This document shows, piece by piece, positions 30,701 through 41,570 of a stretch of 64,000 nucleotides of DNA. The notes beneath the pieces are model-generated. The model did not search any database. It saw only the letters and a program-made list of their open reading frames with translations, and was not told the DNA's origin. The stretch is from NCBI GenBank assembly GCA_001970955.1, contig MPUH01000029.1, positions 91,646 through 155,645 on the forward strand. Direction: 5' to 3'. Origin of the DNA: Stentor coeruleus. Its lineage: Eukaryota; Ciliophora; Heterotrichea; Heterotrichida; Stentoridae. The position numbers and the translations under genes are program-made. The stretch's first letter is position 1. Each line of letters opens with the position of its first letter.

Positions 30701-33700
30701 AAAATAAAAATCCTAAGCGATGGTCGGGAAAACTATGAATCATTAGACGATAGTCTTCTTAAAAGCTTAGAAGTCCCTCGTCGACAAATCATCTTATCTG
30801 CAAGTGAGATTTTAGGTAAAAGGCTTGAATATAGCGAAAATTTGCAAACATCTTTATTTGCCCTTCTTAGTAGAAAAGAATCAAAAGAAATTGGAGTTTA
30901 TGTCAACATTCTTGAAAAAGTGTCAATTTGTTATCCACAAATCCTCAACAATAAAAACATTTGCTTTAAACTTAGTGGGTTTATAAACCCTCTTAGTGGT
31001 AGTACAAGGGCAAGTCTTTTATTATTAATCCTTCATTATGCAGAATATATCAAAACATGCTCTACATTTGCTAATCTCCCAGATTTAGCAGAATATCTTA
31101 ATAGAGATCGTGAGAAAATTGTAAATGATAATGAAGACTCACATAGAATTGCATTATTAAAACTATTATTATCATTAATGGATTTACTGGCAAATCCAAG
31201 TATAAAAAAAATGGTATCAGGGATTATTCCAAATCTTAGTTCCTTTGCCTCAGCATCAAGTAAAGATATCAGAAAACTTTTATATGAAGTGATGCAAAAA
31301 GCATATGATGAATCTAAAGATATGGATGAGTCTATTAAAATTCGTTCAAAAGCTAGAGAGGTTTTATTAAAAGGTTTATCAGATAGAGAGTTTAGTGATG
31401 GGATAATGAAATTTTGGGACCATCAAGACCATTTATCTTTAGAGGCTCAAATGAGAATGCTTCAATGTTTAAGTGAAATTTATACACCTGAATGTGAAGA
31501 ACTTTGGCTTGTAGCATCAAGTCATTTACTTGTAAGATTGACTGAATTAAGTACTGATTATAATAAAGTGTTATTTGATAACCCATTAGCAGATTGTATA
31601 TATCAAGATGCTCAAATGAATTCTGATGATTTTAGAAGTTTTCCTATGACTCCAATGTTTTCACCATCTTATTATCATCAAGAGTCGATTAAAAAGGCTT
31701 CACAGAAATCTTCGCAGTTCGCTATGCCGCAGAGGACTTCAAGAATAAGACATTTAGTAGAAGGGTCGCAAGCTAGTATTGAAGATAGAAGGGAAAAGAT
31801 TAAAAAAGCACAACAAGAACGCTTAGAACAAAGAATAAATGAGCAGAAAAATAGACAAGTTAATGTTACGAGATCATATCGGATTGGAGAACTGCCTGAT
31901 ATAGAAATCCGCACAAGTGATATTTTAAAACCTTTAGCGAATCTAATTCTCTTAGACTGTGAAATCGCAAGTTCTATATGGGTGACTATCTGCACAGCTC
32001 TTTTTACACAATTCGATGATGATGCTAAACGTAAAACAATACAAGGACTTAATAGAATACTTGAAATCAGTGAGAATTACAATTCTGATGTTATAAGTTG
32101 TATACATAAAACAGCCCGTGAACTTGTATCGAAAAATGCTAAGTTTTCTAAAGAAATCAATGCGAAATTCGTCGCTATTAGTGGAATAAGGTCGATGTGT
32201 TATCAAAGCGCTATAATACTTTTACAAGAATGTTTATTAAGATATGATAACAAAGAACCTTTTAAAGCTCAAAGTGGGATTGAAAAGCCTGAAGTTACAA
32301 GGAAGAATAGTGAGTTTTGGGTTGCCCTAACTAAAGTATATGAGAAAATGGGCGATAGTGATAGTGCGAATGGGCTTTGGAAAGTGATTTTTAAAAGTAA
32401 GTCTCCAGAGAATAACGATACGATAAGAAAAGCTTTAGATTTTAAGTATGAAGGAGAGATCATTAAAGCTACTGATGAGTATTTGAAGATTATTGATAAT
32501 AGTGATGCGGATATTAAACAAGAAATTATGAGAGATTATTTAGAATGTAAAGGTTATTTGGGACAATGGGAGGATGTAAAGAATTGTTTGCCTGAAATGA
32601 ATGGGTTGAAAATGAAGTCATTTATGAGATTGAATCAGTTTTCTCAGTTGACTGAAGAAGTATGTAAATTGCCTTCAAATAGTTTGAGTTTAAGATTCCC
32701 TTATGAAATGAGTCTTTTGAATCTAACTCAAGATGATACTGATCGTGCAAGACATTATTTAGACTTAGAATTCACCCATTTTGTAGAAAAATGGCAATCG
32801 TTAAATCCTTTGTCTTTAATCGCAAAGCATAAACTAGTCCAAAAACTACAAAAAATCTTTGAACTGTCTGAATTCGTCACAAACATCAAGCCTAAAAAAG
32901 ATGAAGAAGAACAAGAGCATAAACAAAACCTAATTTCTATATTAAATTCATATAAAACTAGAACACCATCAATTGCCCTAGATGATATCAATACTTGGGA
33001 AGAAATTCTTTTTGCTAGACTATTGTTTTATGATACAATCAACCAAAATATAAACTTAAATGTAGAGGAACTTAATGATTATGCCTCATCTTTATATATA
33101 GGAACAGCTGAATGTGCATTAAAACATGGTTGGCTTGATGTTTCAGAAAAGTTACTTAAAGATGCTATTAATAAAAGAAAAGATAAAACAAAAACAAGTG
33201 TTTCATTACTTTCTTCAGTTATAAGATTAAAAGCAAAAACAGTTATTAGGAATTCAGAAGAATATGGGTTTGATTTAGCAATTCAACATTTTCAAAGATT
33301 ATATGAAAGTATAAAACAATATAAATCAAATAATGAAGATAAAGATGCTATAAATGTATTATTTGGGCAAATCTATTCTAATGAAACTAAAATGCTCCTT
33401 TCTTATAAAACTGAAGCTGCTGATGTTTTACCGAACTGTGCAAAACAAGCGTTTTATTATTTGAATCAAGTCAGACATACGATTTCTGCGTTAAAATTCT
33501 GCAGGTTTTGCGATATGATTTTAAGGTCTTATGAAGAAGAAAACGGGGAAAATAAATATGTTATAGGTAAATGTTTAAATGCTATGGATGTTACTGGGGA
33601 TATGCTTGCTGAAATTATTGTATCTTCCACATTACAATCTATGAAACTTGGAAATCAAAGGGCTCATGATATGTTCCCAAGATTAATTGGATTATTTAAA

Positions 33701-35647
33701 TATCAAAATGTTGCTAAGATATTTGAAAATGAACTTGAAGATTTTCCGGAATGGATGATGATAAGGTGGATTGATCAAGTATTAGCAATATTTGATAAAC
33801 CAGAATGTAATGTTTTTGCTAAAATCATGGAGAGATTAGTTATAAAATACCCACAGATAGTATATTACCCTTATAAAACTTTCTGTTCAATAGACTCATT
33901 ATCAGGTTTTACAAAAGTGAAAAAAGGGTTTAAATCCTTAACGTGGAAGATTTTGGAAGAAAAGTTCCAAGATTTTGGGTTTTTAGATAACTTTATCGAG
34001 GCTTTAGATATTTTAACATACCCAGAGCATAGATTGAAAAGTTTTTTAGATTTAATCAAAGATAGTATTATGCAGAATTCATCATCAGAATATATAAACT
34101 ACCTTTTCAATGAAATGCATAAAAGCATTATTGGGATAAAAAACCCAGGGGTTTATAATAAAAAGTTTGCCGTTGACTGGGAACCAACTTTATCAGGGTT
34201 TTTTGGCAGGGGTTTTACGAATATAAACAGAATGTCGACAACAGAATTATTACAAGCAATTGAAACTATAGCGAAAAAACTAGCAAATCCATCTTTGCCA
34301 TTTGGTAGAGAAAAACTCAGTACTTTTTCAGAATGGCTTGCCGACTATGGTCTTGATATTCTTACACCTAACAGTATAGAAGTCCCAGGGATTTTCACTG
34401 AAGATCAAGAACCTTTTAAAAGAAATTCAGTTAGTATCACATCTTTTGATCAATCAATACTAGTCTTAAGCTCAGCAAAAAAACCTAAACGTATTGGGAT
34501 TCATGGTTCTAATGAAAAAGATTATTTATTATTAGTAAAAGGAGGAGAAGATTTGAGGTTAGATAAAAGAATACAAAAAGTGTTTATGGTAATGAATAGA
34601 ATATTCTCTAATGACCCTAGTTGTGCTAAATTAGAACTGAAACTTAAAACTTTTACAATAATCCCTGTGACAAAAAAAGTTGGGCTTTTGCAATGGGTTA
34701 GTAATACAGAGACTTTGAATACTTTTATAACAAATGAATTATCGAAAATTTATAATATATCCAGTTTGATTGAAGCTAATAAACAAAGATATTCTTGGCT
34801 TAGTTCTTTACCCGCTATAACAACAAATAATTTACCTGCATTACATTTAGAAGCTTTGAAAAAAGATTCAAATACGATAATATCGAATTTTAGGGAACAT
34901 GAAAGTTTTATACCTTGGGATTTGATAAGACAAGGGTTGTTAAGTTTGAGTACAACTCCTGAGAGTTTTATGCATTTACGTAAACAATTTATTCATTCTT
35001 TAGCTGCTATAAGTATTTGTGGATATATTATTGGTCTTGGGGATAGGCATTTGGATAATTTCTTACTTGATAAAAATGATGGAGGTTTGTTGTCTATTGA
35101 TTTTGGGGTATCTTTTGGCCATGGTGTTGGTTTAAATTTACCTGAACTTATGCCTTTTAGAATGACAAGACAGTTTCTAAGCCTTATGTCCCCAGAAGGA
35201 CCTCAAGGTGAATTAAGACAATCAATGATTATTTGTCTTAAAGCACTTAGAAAACATAAGAATATTATTTTAGACTGTTGTGAAGTATTTAGAAATGAAC
35301 CTTTGCTTGAATGGATAAAACCTTTAAAAACTTCTTATAATGTATCAGAAGAATTTGCTGATATTCCTTCTTTTAAGTTGGAAGTTGTCAAGAAAAAACT
35401 TACTGGGATTAATTCGGCTTTGATTATGCTTGAGGAACTTGAAAAAACAATTCATAATAATTCTGTATGTTTTATTTAGAATATTCAAGATAGAATTGCT
35501 GAAGCTGTGCTTGGACCTAAAGACTCTTTGAGGAATAATAATTCAAATGTGCTTTCTGTGGATTTGCAAGTAGATATTCTTTTAGAGCATGCTACAGATC
35601 CTAATATATTAGGAAGGACTTGGATAGGATGGTCTCCTACAGTCTAA
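24731..35647 (+). CDS. PRKDC: DNA-dependent protein kinase catalytic subunit (DNA-PKcs)
   Basis: Giant PI3K-related kinase of about 3633 aa (human about 4128). HEAT-type helical repeats fill roughly the first 2300 residues; near residue 218 [15 protein letters not shown] matches the vertebrate N-terminal arm. Around 2316-2350 lies a Ser-Gln-containing basic linker, placed like the ABCDE autophosphorylation cluster. Near 2381, [13 protein letters not shown] matches the DNA-PKcs-specific SYRHGDLPDIQIK element. A FAT domain precedes the kinase domain, which has [12 protein letters not shown] (about 3270), GDRHLDNF (about 3436), the DFG of IDFGVSFG (about 3456) and [12 protein letters not shown]. 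Catalytic residues are intact, so this is not TRRAP. A 15-nt intron at 35465-35479 hides the FATC domain; spliced, the protein ends [14 protein letters not shown] plus SPTV, nearly the human DNA-PKcs tail. Acts with Ku in end joining of DNA double-strand breaks. Confidence 0.94.
35465..35479 (+). other. 15-nt intron
   Basis: GTATGTTTTATTTAG, between codons near the 3' end of the DNA-PKcs gene. Unspliced reading stops at TAG inside it; splicing adds 55 residues that form the FATC domain. A at position 10. Confidence 0.95.
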
Positions 35648-37441
35648 ATTAATAGGTTTAATAGATATAGATGCTTTATCGTTTATGAAAATATAAAAGA
35701 AATTTTGTCGGAGAATTTGCATTTTGTATTTTGAAGTAAATAATTTTGATAATTTATTATGAATATGCTTTAGCTTTAGGTAAGATTTGTAATTATTATA
35801 TTTATTTAGACTATCTTTTAAATCAAAGAAATATTATATTCCTATTATTTTTATCAAAATCCGTGAGAAACAAGAATAAACTAATTTTTTATAGGATTGC
35901 CTTTTTAAAAATCTAAAAATTATGCAGTTATTTAATATATATTTTGGAAGTAGGAGAATATTTGATAATATAGGAATTCTTTTGAAGGATCCTACAAATT
36001 ATAATAAGCACAGAAGGACACCTATAGTTTAAATTAATATAGATAAAACTTCAAAATAAAAAAAAGTTTAATTATATTCTCTTCACATAGTTTATGTAAT
36101 TTATCCATTAGTTTTGCTATTATAAAAGTTATTGTTGTAAAAAAAATTTTTTTTATATAGATAAAATCATCTTGATAGCTTATTTAGAATTATGGTTTCT
36201 TATCACACATTGATTAGGTGAGTAAGCGTATATATATTATAAAGATTAATTCATAGTAAATAATTAGTTATCATAATTCAAGAAATCTTGTTTTAGTTAG
36301 AATTCTACCATGAAATCATAATTATTACAATTATGATAAAAAAATTCTGATTTGTTAATATTTTTTAAAACTTGTTTTTTAGATTTTCAAGGTTTTTAAA
36401 AGTTTATTCCGCTTACAAAACTGTGTATATTTAATACAGCAGAAATCATATTCATATAGCTATAGACTGTCTAGCTAGATTTCCATTTTTTTTATCCAGT
36501 TAGTATTTAATACCATAATTATTTTTATTTTTCGACAATTAAACAGAGAGACTATTAACTTACAGAAAAAATTAAGAGTTATAGATACAGGGAAATTGTA
36601 CTAGCTTTTTATTATGTAAATTATGTGCTTTAAACACATCTTTATATTCATCTATTTTCACAATATGGGGCAGTCTAAATAAATTTTTCACTTTAAAATT
36701 TGAAGCTGGGTATAGAATAATAGCATAAACTCGCTGTATAGGCTAATCTACTATTTTCAATATATTATCAAGTTTAAAATTCTTAAATTAGGTACATTTC
36801 AAGCTGTAAAAAAATATTTTCTAATTATACTCGTAGTTTCGCTAACTAATTTAATTTCCTCCTAAGAATGAAGACCTTTTTCCTAATCACAATAAATTAT
36901 TTTTGTATTCAAATAGCCAGCATAAATCCATTTAGTTTTAATTCTAGCCCTTGGGAAATCTAGATATATTCCTTAATTTTCGATAAAACGCATTATAAAA
37001 ATGATAAACTAGATACTAAGGCAACAAAGCATAAGAAATATTTAACTCCACTCATTTCTACTAGAAAATATACAATCTCAAACATAAATCAATCGCTAAA
37101 AGTTTAGATTCCCTCAGCTTCCATTTATAAAAAGCATTTTATTCAACTTTTATATTAGGCTAGCTACACTATTTCTATTAAATTCATGCATCCAATACCT
37201 TTATATAATAATAAATACTGTACTCTATAAGTCCCACCACCTTATTCTCACTTTAATCGAATTCAAAAAAATTCGTAAGCCATCCAAAGATTTGCCTATT
37301 ACCTTTTTTCTTATCAAAAATAGAAAATCCCAATTTGCTGATCATCATTTTATCCCTAACCTTAAATCTCTTGTCCTAAGCTCATGTAAACTATAATTTA
37401 ATCAATTAACCATTTACGTTATTAGCAGCTTTAGAAAAAAT
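35648..37441. other. Long intergenic region
   Basis: About 1.8 kb of AT-rich DNA with stops in all frames. Around 35960-36045 a stretch resembles the last 100 bases of the DNA-PKcs gene in degenerate form (an ATTCTTTT start and a GTTTAAATTAATA end), possibly a decayed partial duplicate. No RNA gene or intact coding region recognised. Confidence 0.45.
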
Positions 37442-38470
37442 ATGGTCAAATATACACTAGATGCCGAGGCTGAGGCAAGTTTACTAAAAGCAACTATATT
37501 ATTAGAAAAACTAAAAAATCTTATCGGAAACGAAAGAAAATTCGATAAAAAAAAATTCGTTAAATTTCTTATCAAATACAGCAGATCTAAATCAACATGT
37601 AAAAATATCCAAGATTCATATATCATAATTTTCATTTGTCTTATAGTCCAAGATCACAATGAGAATAAAAATGAAGCTAAAAAGATGATTTCTAGATGTC
37701 AGATGATCCTTAGTAAAATATTAGACTTACATGCTGGTGGTAAAGGTCTCACTTCCGAATGCCTTATTTTCAAAATAACGCAGTTTGTTTTAAATGAGAC
37801 AATTTCTGTTATAACATATAACCTTTCTTCATCAAATCCTAGTCAAAAGATTGGATTGTGCACTCAATTGTTGAAGTTTCTATCGAAGATTAACTTTGAA
37901 CTCTTGCTCAAAGCAATGCAAAAAATAATGAGTGATGAAATACAAGAAAGTGTGTTTTCGCTTCTTATTAATAAGAGTGCACCGTTTCTACCGTCTTGTT
38001 CTAATAATATGATCACTTTGGTGTTAGATCTTGATGAGACACTTGGGCATTTTTCAGGTAATATATTCCATCCCAGACCTGGAGTATTTGAATTCATTTC
38101 AAAAATGAACTCACACTACGAGCTTGTTCTTTTTACTTCTGCTGTTGAGATCTACGCAAATTATGCCATGAACATTATTGATCCTGAAAATCATATAAAA
38201 TTTCGTCTATGCCGACAACACATCAAGTTAAATAACAACAAAATAGTCAAAGATCTTGAAATCCTTGGTAGAGACATGAGTAAAGTTTTAATTGTTGATA
38301 ATGACCCAAGAAACTTTCGTCTTCAGAGCGAGAATGGAATTTTCATCAAAACTTGGACAGGTGAATCAGATGATAAAGAATTATACAGACTCATGGATTA
38401 CTTGTTAAATCTTTCAAAAGCAAAGGGTGAATCAGTACAGCAGTTGATGTCAAAATGCTACTTTAAATAA
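37442..38470 (+). CDS. FCP1/SCP-type HAD phosphatase
   Basis: A 342-residue protein with an FCP1/SCP (NIF-type) phosphatase domain at about 190-335. Catalytic DxDxT motif is DLDET (in LVLDLDETLGHF), followed by PRPGVFEF, the second motif TSA (LFTSAVEIYA), the Lys of KDLEILGRD and the acidic third motif VDNDP. All HAD catalytic residues are present, so it should be an active Mg-dependent phosphatase. Relatives dephosphorylate the RNA polymerase II C-terminal domain or other phosphoserines. The N-terminal 185 residues are helical, contain many Cys and Lys, and match nothing I recognise; no BRCT domain follows, so it is nearer to SCP/Dullard than to full FCP1. Single exon. Confidence 0.87.
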   Translation: MVKYTLDAEAEASLLKATILLEKLKNLIGNERKFDKKKFVKFLIKYSRSKSTCKNIQDSYIIIFICLIVQDHNENKNEAKKMISRCQMILSKILDLHAGGKGLTSECLIFKITQFVLNETISVITYNLSSSNPSQKIGLCTQLLKFLSKINFELLLKAMQKIMSDEIQESVFSLLINKSAPFLPSCSNNMITLVLDLDETLGHFSGNIFHPRPGVFEFISKMNSHYELVLFTSAVEIYANYAMNIIDPENHIKFRLCRQHIKLNNNKIVKDLEILGRDMSKVLIVDNDPRNFRLQSENGIFIKTWTGESDDKELYRLMDYLLNLSKAKGESVQQLMSKCYFK

Positions 38471-39265
38471 TATTTTAAAGATTGTATACAATTAAGTTTT
38501 GATATATGGAAAAGAGATATAATAATTTTTAAATAGAAAATATTATTTTGTATAAGTATGATTTATAACTTTGTTAAAAGAGAGCTTAAAAGTTTGAGAT
38601 AAAGTAAGAAACTCGAATTATAGAGAATATTATGAAAAATGATAAAAGTATTAATATAGTTTAGAGTGTTGAAGGGTTATATATGAGTATATTTTAAATC
38701 AGAATTAGTATTTAATATGATAAACTTTAAATCATGCTTTGGACAAAATGATATTTTGCTATGACTTAATATTAAACAATATTTAAAGATTTATATATTA
38801 TAGTAAGATTATAGTGAAACATTAAGATTTATGATTTTTAATCGTTTAAAAAATGTTGTAAAACTGGGAATAAGGGCATAATTAATAAGTTTAGAGTTAA
38901 CTTCAAAAAAAGAAGTTTAGCATTCTATTTTGGGTTTAATATCAAGCAGCTAAATTTTTTATAGAAAAACTATAAATCAACGCTCTAAACTCTAAAAATT
39001 GGCTAGAATCATTTAAAAATAGGCAATATTTGTGTTAGTTTTATATTTATCATTCACTATATATAAAACTATTTAATTTTATATTCAAAAAATCTTCAGT
39101 TTTCCAAAAAAAAAAGTAATTAACAATAAATTTCAGCGCTTAACATTCATACTATTGTAAGCCAAACATATTATTTATTCTTTTTTAATTAAAATCTAAC
39201 ATAAAATGTAATAGTATACAAATTCTTTTAGTTGTAAATTTCTTTGATGTATGCTGTTATCATAA
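38471..39265. other. Intergenic region
   Basis: About 800 bases of AT-rich DNA. The left part is G/T-biased (3' flank of the phosphatase) and the last 250 bases are C-biased (5' flank of the amidohydrolase). No gene seen. Confidence 0.5.
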
Positions 39266-40414
39266 ATGGCTGTGAGGATTCCTGAAGAAATACAGGGTTT
39301 ATATGAAGAAGTTAAAGAATTATATAGAAGATTCCATAGAGAGCCTGAGCTAGGTTTCAATGTCCATAAAACTGCAAGTTTTGTCGCTCAGTATTTAAGG
39401 GATCTTGACCTTGAAGTTACAGAAGGTATTGGCAGAACTGGTGTAGTTGCAGTTTTAAGAGGGGAAGGACCATGTATCATGCTTAGAGCTGATATGGATG
39501 CATTATCAATTCAAGAAGATAATGATTTACCTTTTAAATCTATTAATCCTGGTATGATGCATGCTTGCGGCCATGACTCTCATACAGCTATGCTTTTAGT
39601 TGCAGCAAAAGTTTTATCAAAAACCCCAAACCTTAAAGGAACAATAAAATTTGTTTTCCAGCCATCAGAAGAAGCTTTACCAGGTGGGGCAATTGAAATG
39701 ATAAATGATGGTGTTTTAGACTATGTTGATGAAGTTTATGGGATTCATGTAGGAAAGCCTCTAAGCGTAGGTGATTACCTCTACAACGCAAAATACGCTT
39801 CAATGAGCAGTGACAAATTTGAAGTAAATATCATAGGAAAAGGTGGTCATGGTTCATGTCCAGAAGCAACAAAAGATCCAATTCCAGTTGCTGCATCTAT
39901 TATTCAATCATTTTCAAATATATCAGCAAATCGTCAAAGACCTATTAGATGCCAAACAAATATAGTCAAAACATCAGATACATTTAATGCAATACCAACA
40001 ATTGTCACATTAGAAGGATCAACAAGATCATTAGATCCTGAAGATCGTGATTATATAGAAAAAAGAATGAATGCTATTGTTGCTGGACATGAAATAGGAA
40101 ATGATATGAAAATTGATTTGAAGTATTCAAGAGGGTATGGAAGTGTGATAAATAATGAAAAATGTGGATTTTGGTGTTTGAAAACTATTGAGAGTATAAC
40201 ATCAGGGAAAAGACATGATGAAATTATTGCGTTTGGTGAAGACTTTTCTTATTTTTCATATAGAAAACCAGGGGCTTTTTTGATTTTAGGATGTGGTTTG
40301 AGTGAGTTTGGCAATCATACAAGCAAGTTTTTTATAGATGAACAAGTTTTGTTGATTGGGGTCAGCTATTGGGTGGAACTTGCAAAGAATAGACTTAGTG
40401 GAGAGAGTAGTTAA
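39266..40414 (+). CDS. M20D family amidohydrolase
   Basis: A 382-residue metal-dependent amidohydrolase of the M20D family (hippurate/IAA-amino-acid/N-acyl-amino-acid hydrolases). Motifs in order: RRFHREPELGF, LRADMDALSIQE, the metal-binding HACGHDSHTAMLL, the catalytic PSEEALPGGA, GIHVGK, the GKGGHGSCPE dimerisation-domain loop, and FGEDFSYF, plus a C-terminal HTSKF (usually HSPxF). The expected metal ligands are all present. It would cleave N-acyl or amide bonds of amino-acid conjugates. No signal peptide, so cytosolic. The family is mostly bacterial and plant, so horizontal acquisition is possible but cannot be judged from sequence alone; base composition is like the neighbours. Single exon, TAA stop. 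Confidence 0.9.
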   Translation: MAVRIPEEIQGLYEEVKELYRRFHREPELGFNVHKTASFVAQYLRDLDLEVTEGIGRTGVVAVLRGEGPCIMLRADMDALSIQEDNDLPFKSINPGMMHACGHDSHTAMLLVAAKVLSKTPNLKGTIKFVFQPSEEALPGGAIEMINDGVLDYVDEVYGIHVGKPLSVGDYLYNAKYASMSSDKFEVNIIGKGGHGSCPEATKDPIPVAASIIQSFSNISANRQRPIRCQTNIVKTSDTFNAIPTIVTLEGSTRSLDPEDRDYIEKRMNAIVAGHEIGNDMKIDLKYSRGYGSVINNEKCGFWCLKTIESITSGKRHDEIIAFGEDFSYFSYRKPGAFLILGCGLSEFGNHTSKFFIDEQVLLIGVSYWVELAKNRLSGESS

Positions 40415-41570
40415 GTAATAAAGGTGTTTTGGAAATAAATATGGAATAAGATTATGAAATGATGGTTTTGTGATTTTAGAGAAATGCTTATATAAGAATA
40501 TAAGAAATATAACTTAGAATATATATGATTATTTAGAGTATTTATAATATTAGCTTTGATAAGGAAAAATATCGCTCATGATTGTGAAATTTTTATTCTT
40601 TGAAGTTTTCTTTACTCGTAGATCTGTAATTTGCAAAATAGATTTTTTTTCATGTTGTGTAGCTCTAATATACTCCAATATTCACTAAACTTCCCTATAA
40701 TTATGTTATATAGTCTTTGCAACTATTTCCCCTAAATTTTATTTTGTTTATAAGAGAGCATATAATCTATAATAGTTTATTTATATTTAAAAAAATAGTA
40801 AGTTTTGCTGTAAGAGAAAATATTGACTTAGTAAAGTAGATTTAAAGAAAATATTAAAGACTGCAAATTTGTAATTATTTTAAGAAATACAGTTAGGGAT
40901 AGGTTAGAGGGATAAAATAAATTTAGATATAATTATTTAAAATAATAGTAGTAATAAAAATTTACTAGATGTGTTAAAGCTTTATGCTAAGAAAATTATA
41001 AACAATTTTTTAACATTTAGCATTGTTATATCTACTTTGAAATTTATAATACTGTCTTTATCAATAAGATTTTTTAATCTAAACTATTTCCTGATTTGAA
41101 AATATTTATATAGGTATTATAAAGGAAACAAATTTTATAAAACCCACATCTTTCAATAATCAATCCTTCAGTTGAATGACTATTTTTTTTCAAGTACAGT
41201 TTCACAAAAATCCTAGAAATCTTTTTCATTCTATCATTTGAAGCTAAAAATCATTCTTCATTATCACCAACTGCTTTTAAAACATTCATTTTATCCAATA
41301 ACCAACATTTTTTAATGTATTCTCTTATTATTTTTCATTTACCAACTAATCCATAAAACCCCATATTCTAATTAAACCTCACAATCCTCCAACAATTCCT
41401 ATAATAAACTTTTCTATTCCTTATCAATATCCACAAGTAATTATTTCCTCAAACAATAAATTTTTCAAAAACCCAAACAAAAGCATCAATTTTATTATTA
41501 AATATCTTTAAATGACAAAAACCAATCTTATTTAAACTATTTCACTATAATTTTTAGTCCTAATTCCAAT
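40415..41570. other. Convergent intergenic region
   Basis: Lies between two genes that point toward each other. Composition goes from G/T-biased (left) to C-biased (right) on the plus strand, as expected for two 3' flanks. About 1.15 kb with no gene recognised. Confidence 0.5.

Noticed and set aside
24731-35647. TRRAP/Tra1 identity for the giant kinase
   Set aside because: TRRAP lacks kinase catalytic residues, while GDRHLDN and DFG are intact here, and the [12 protein letters not shown] element and FATC match DNA-PKcs.
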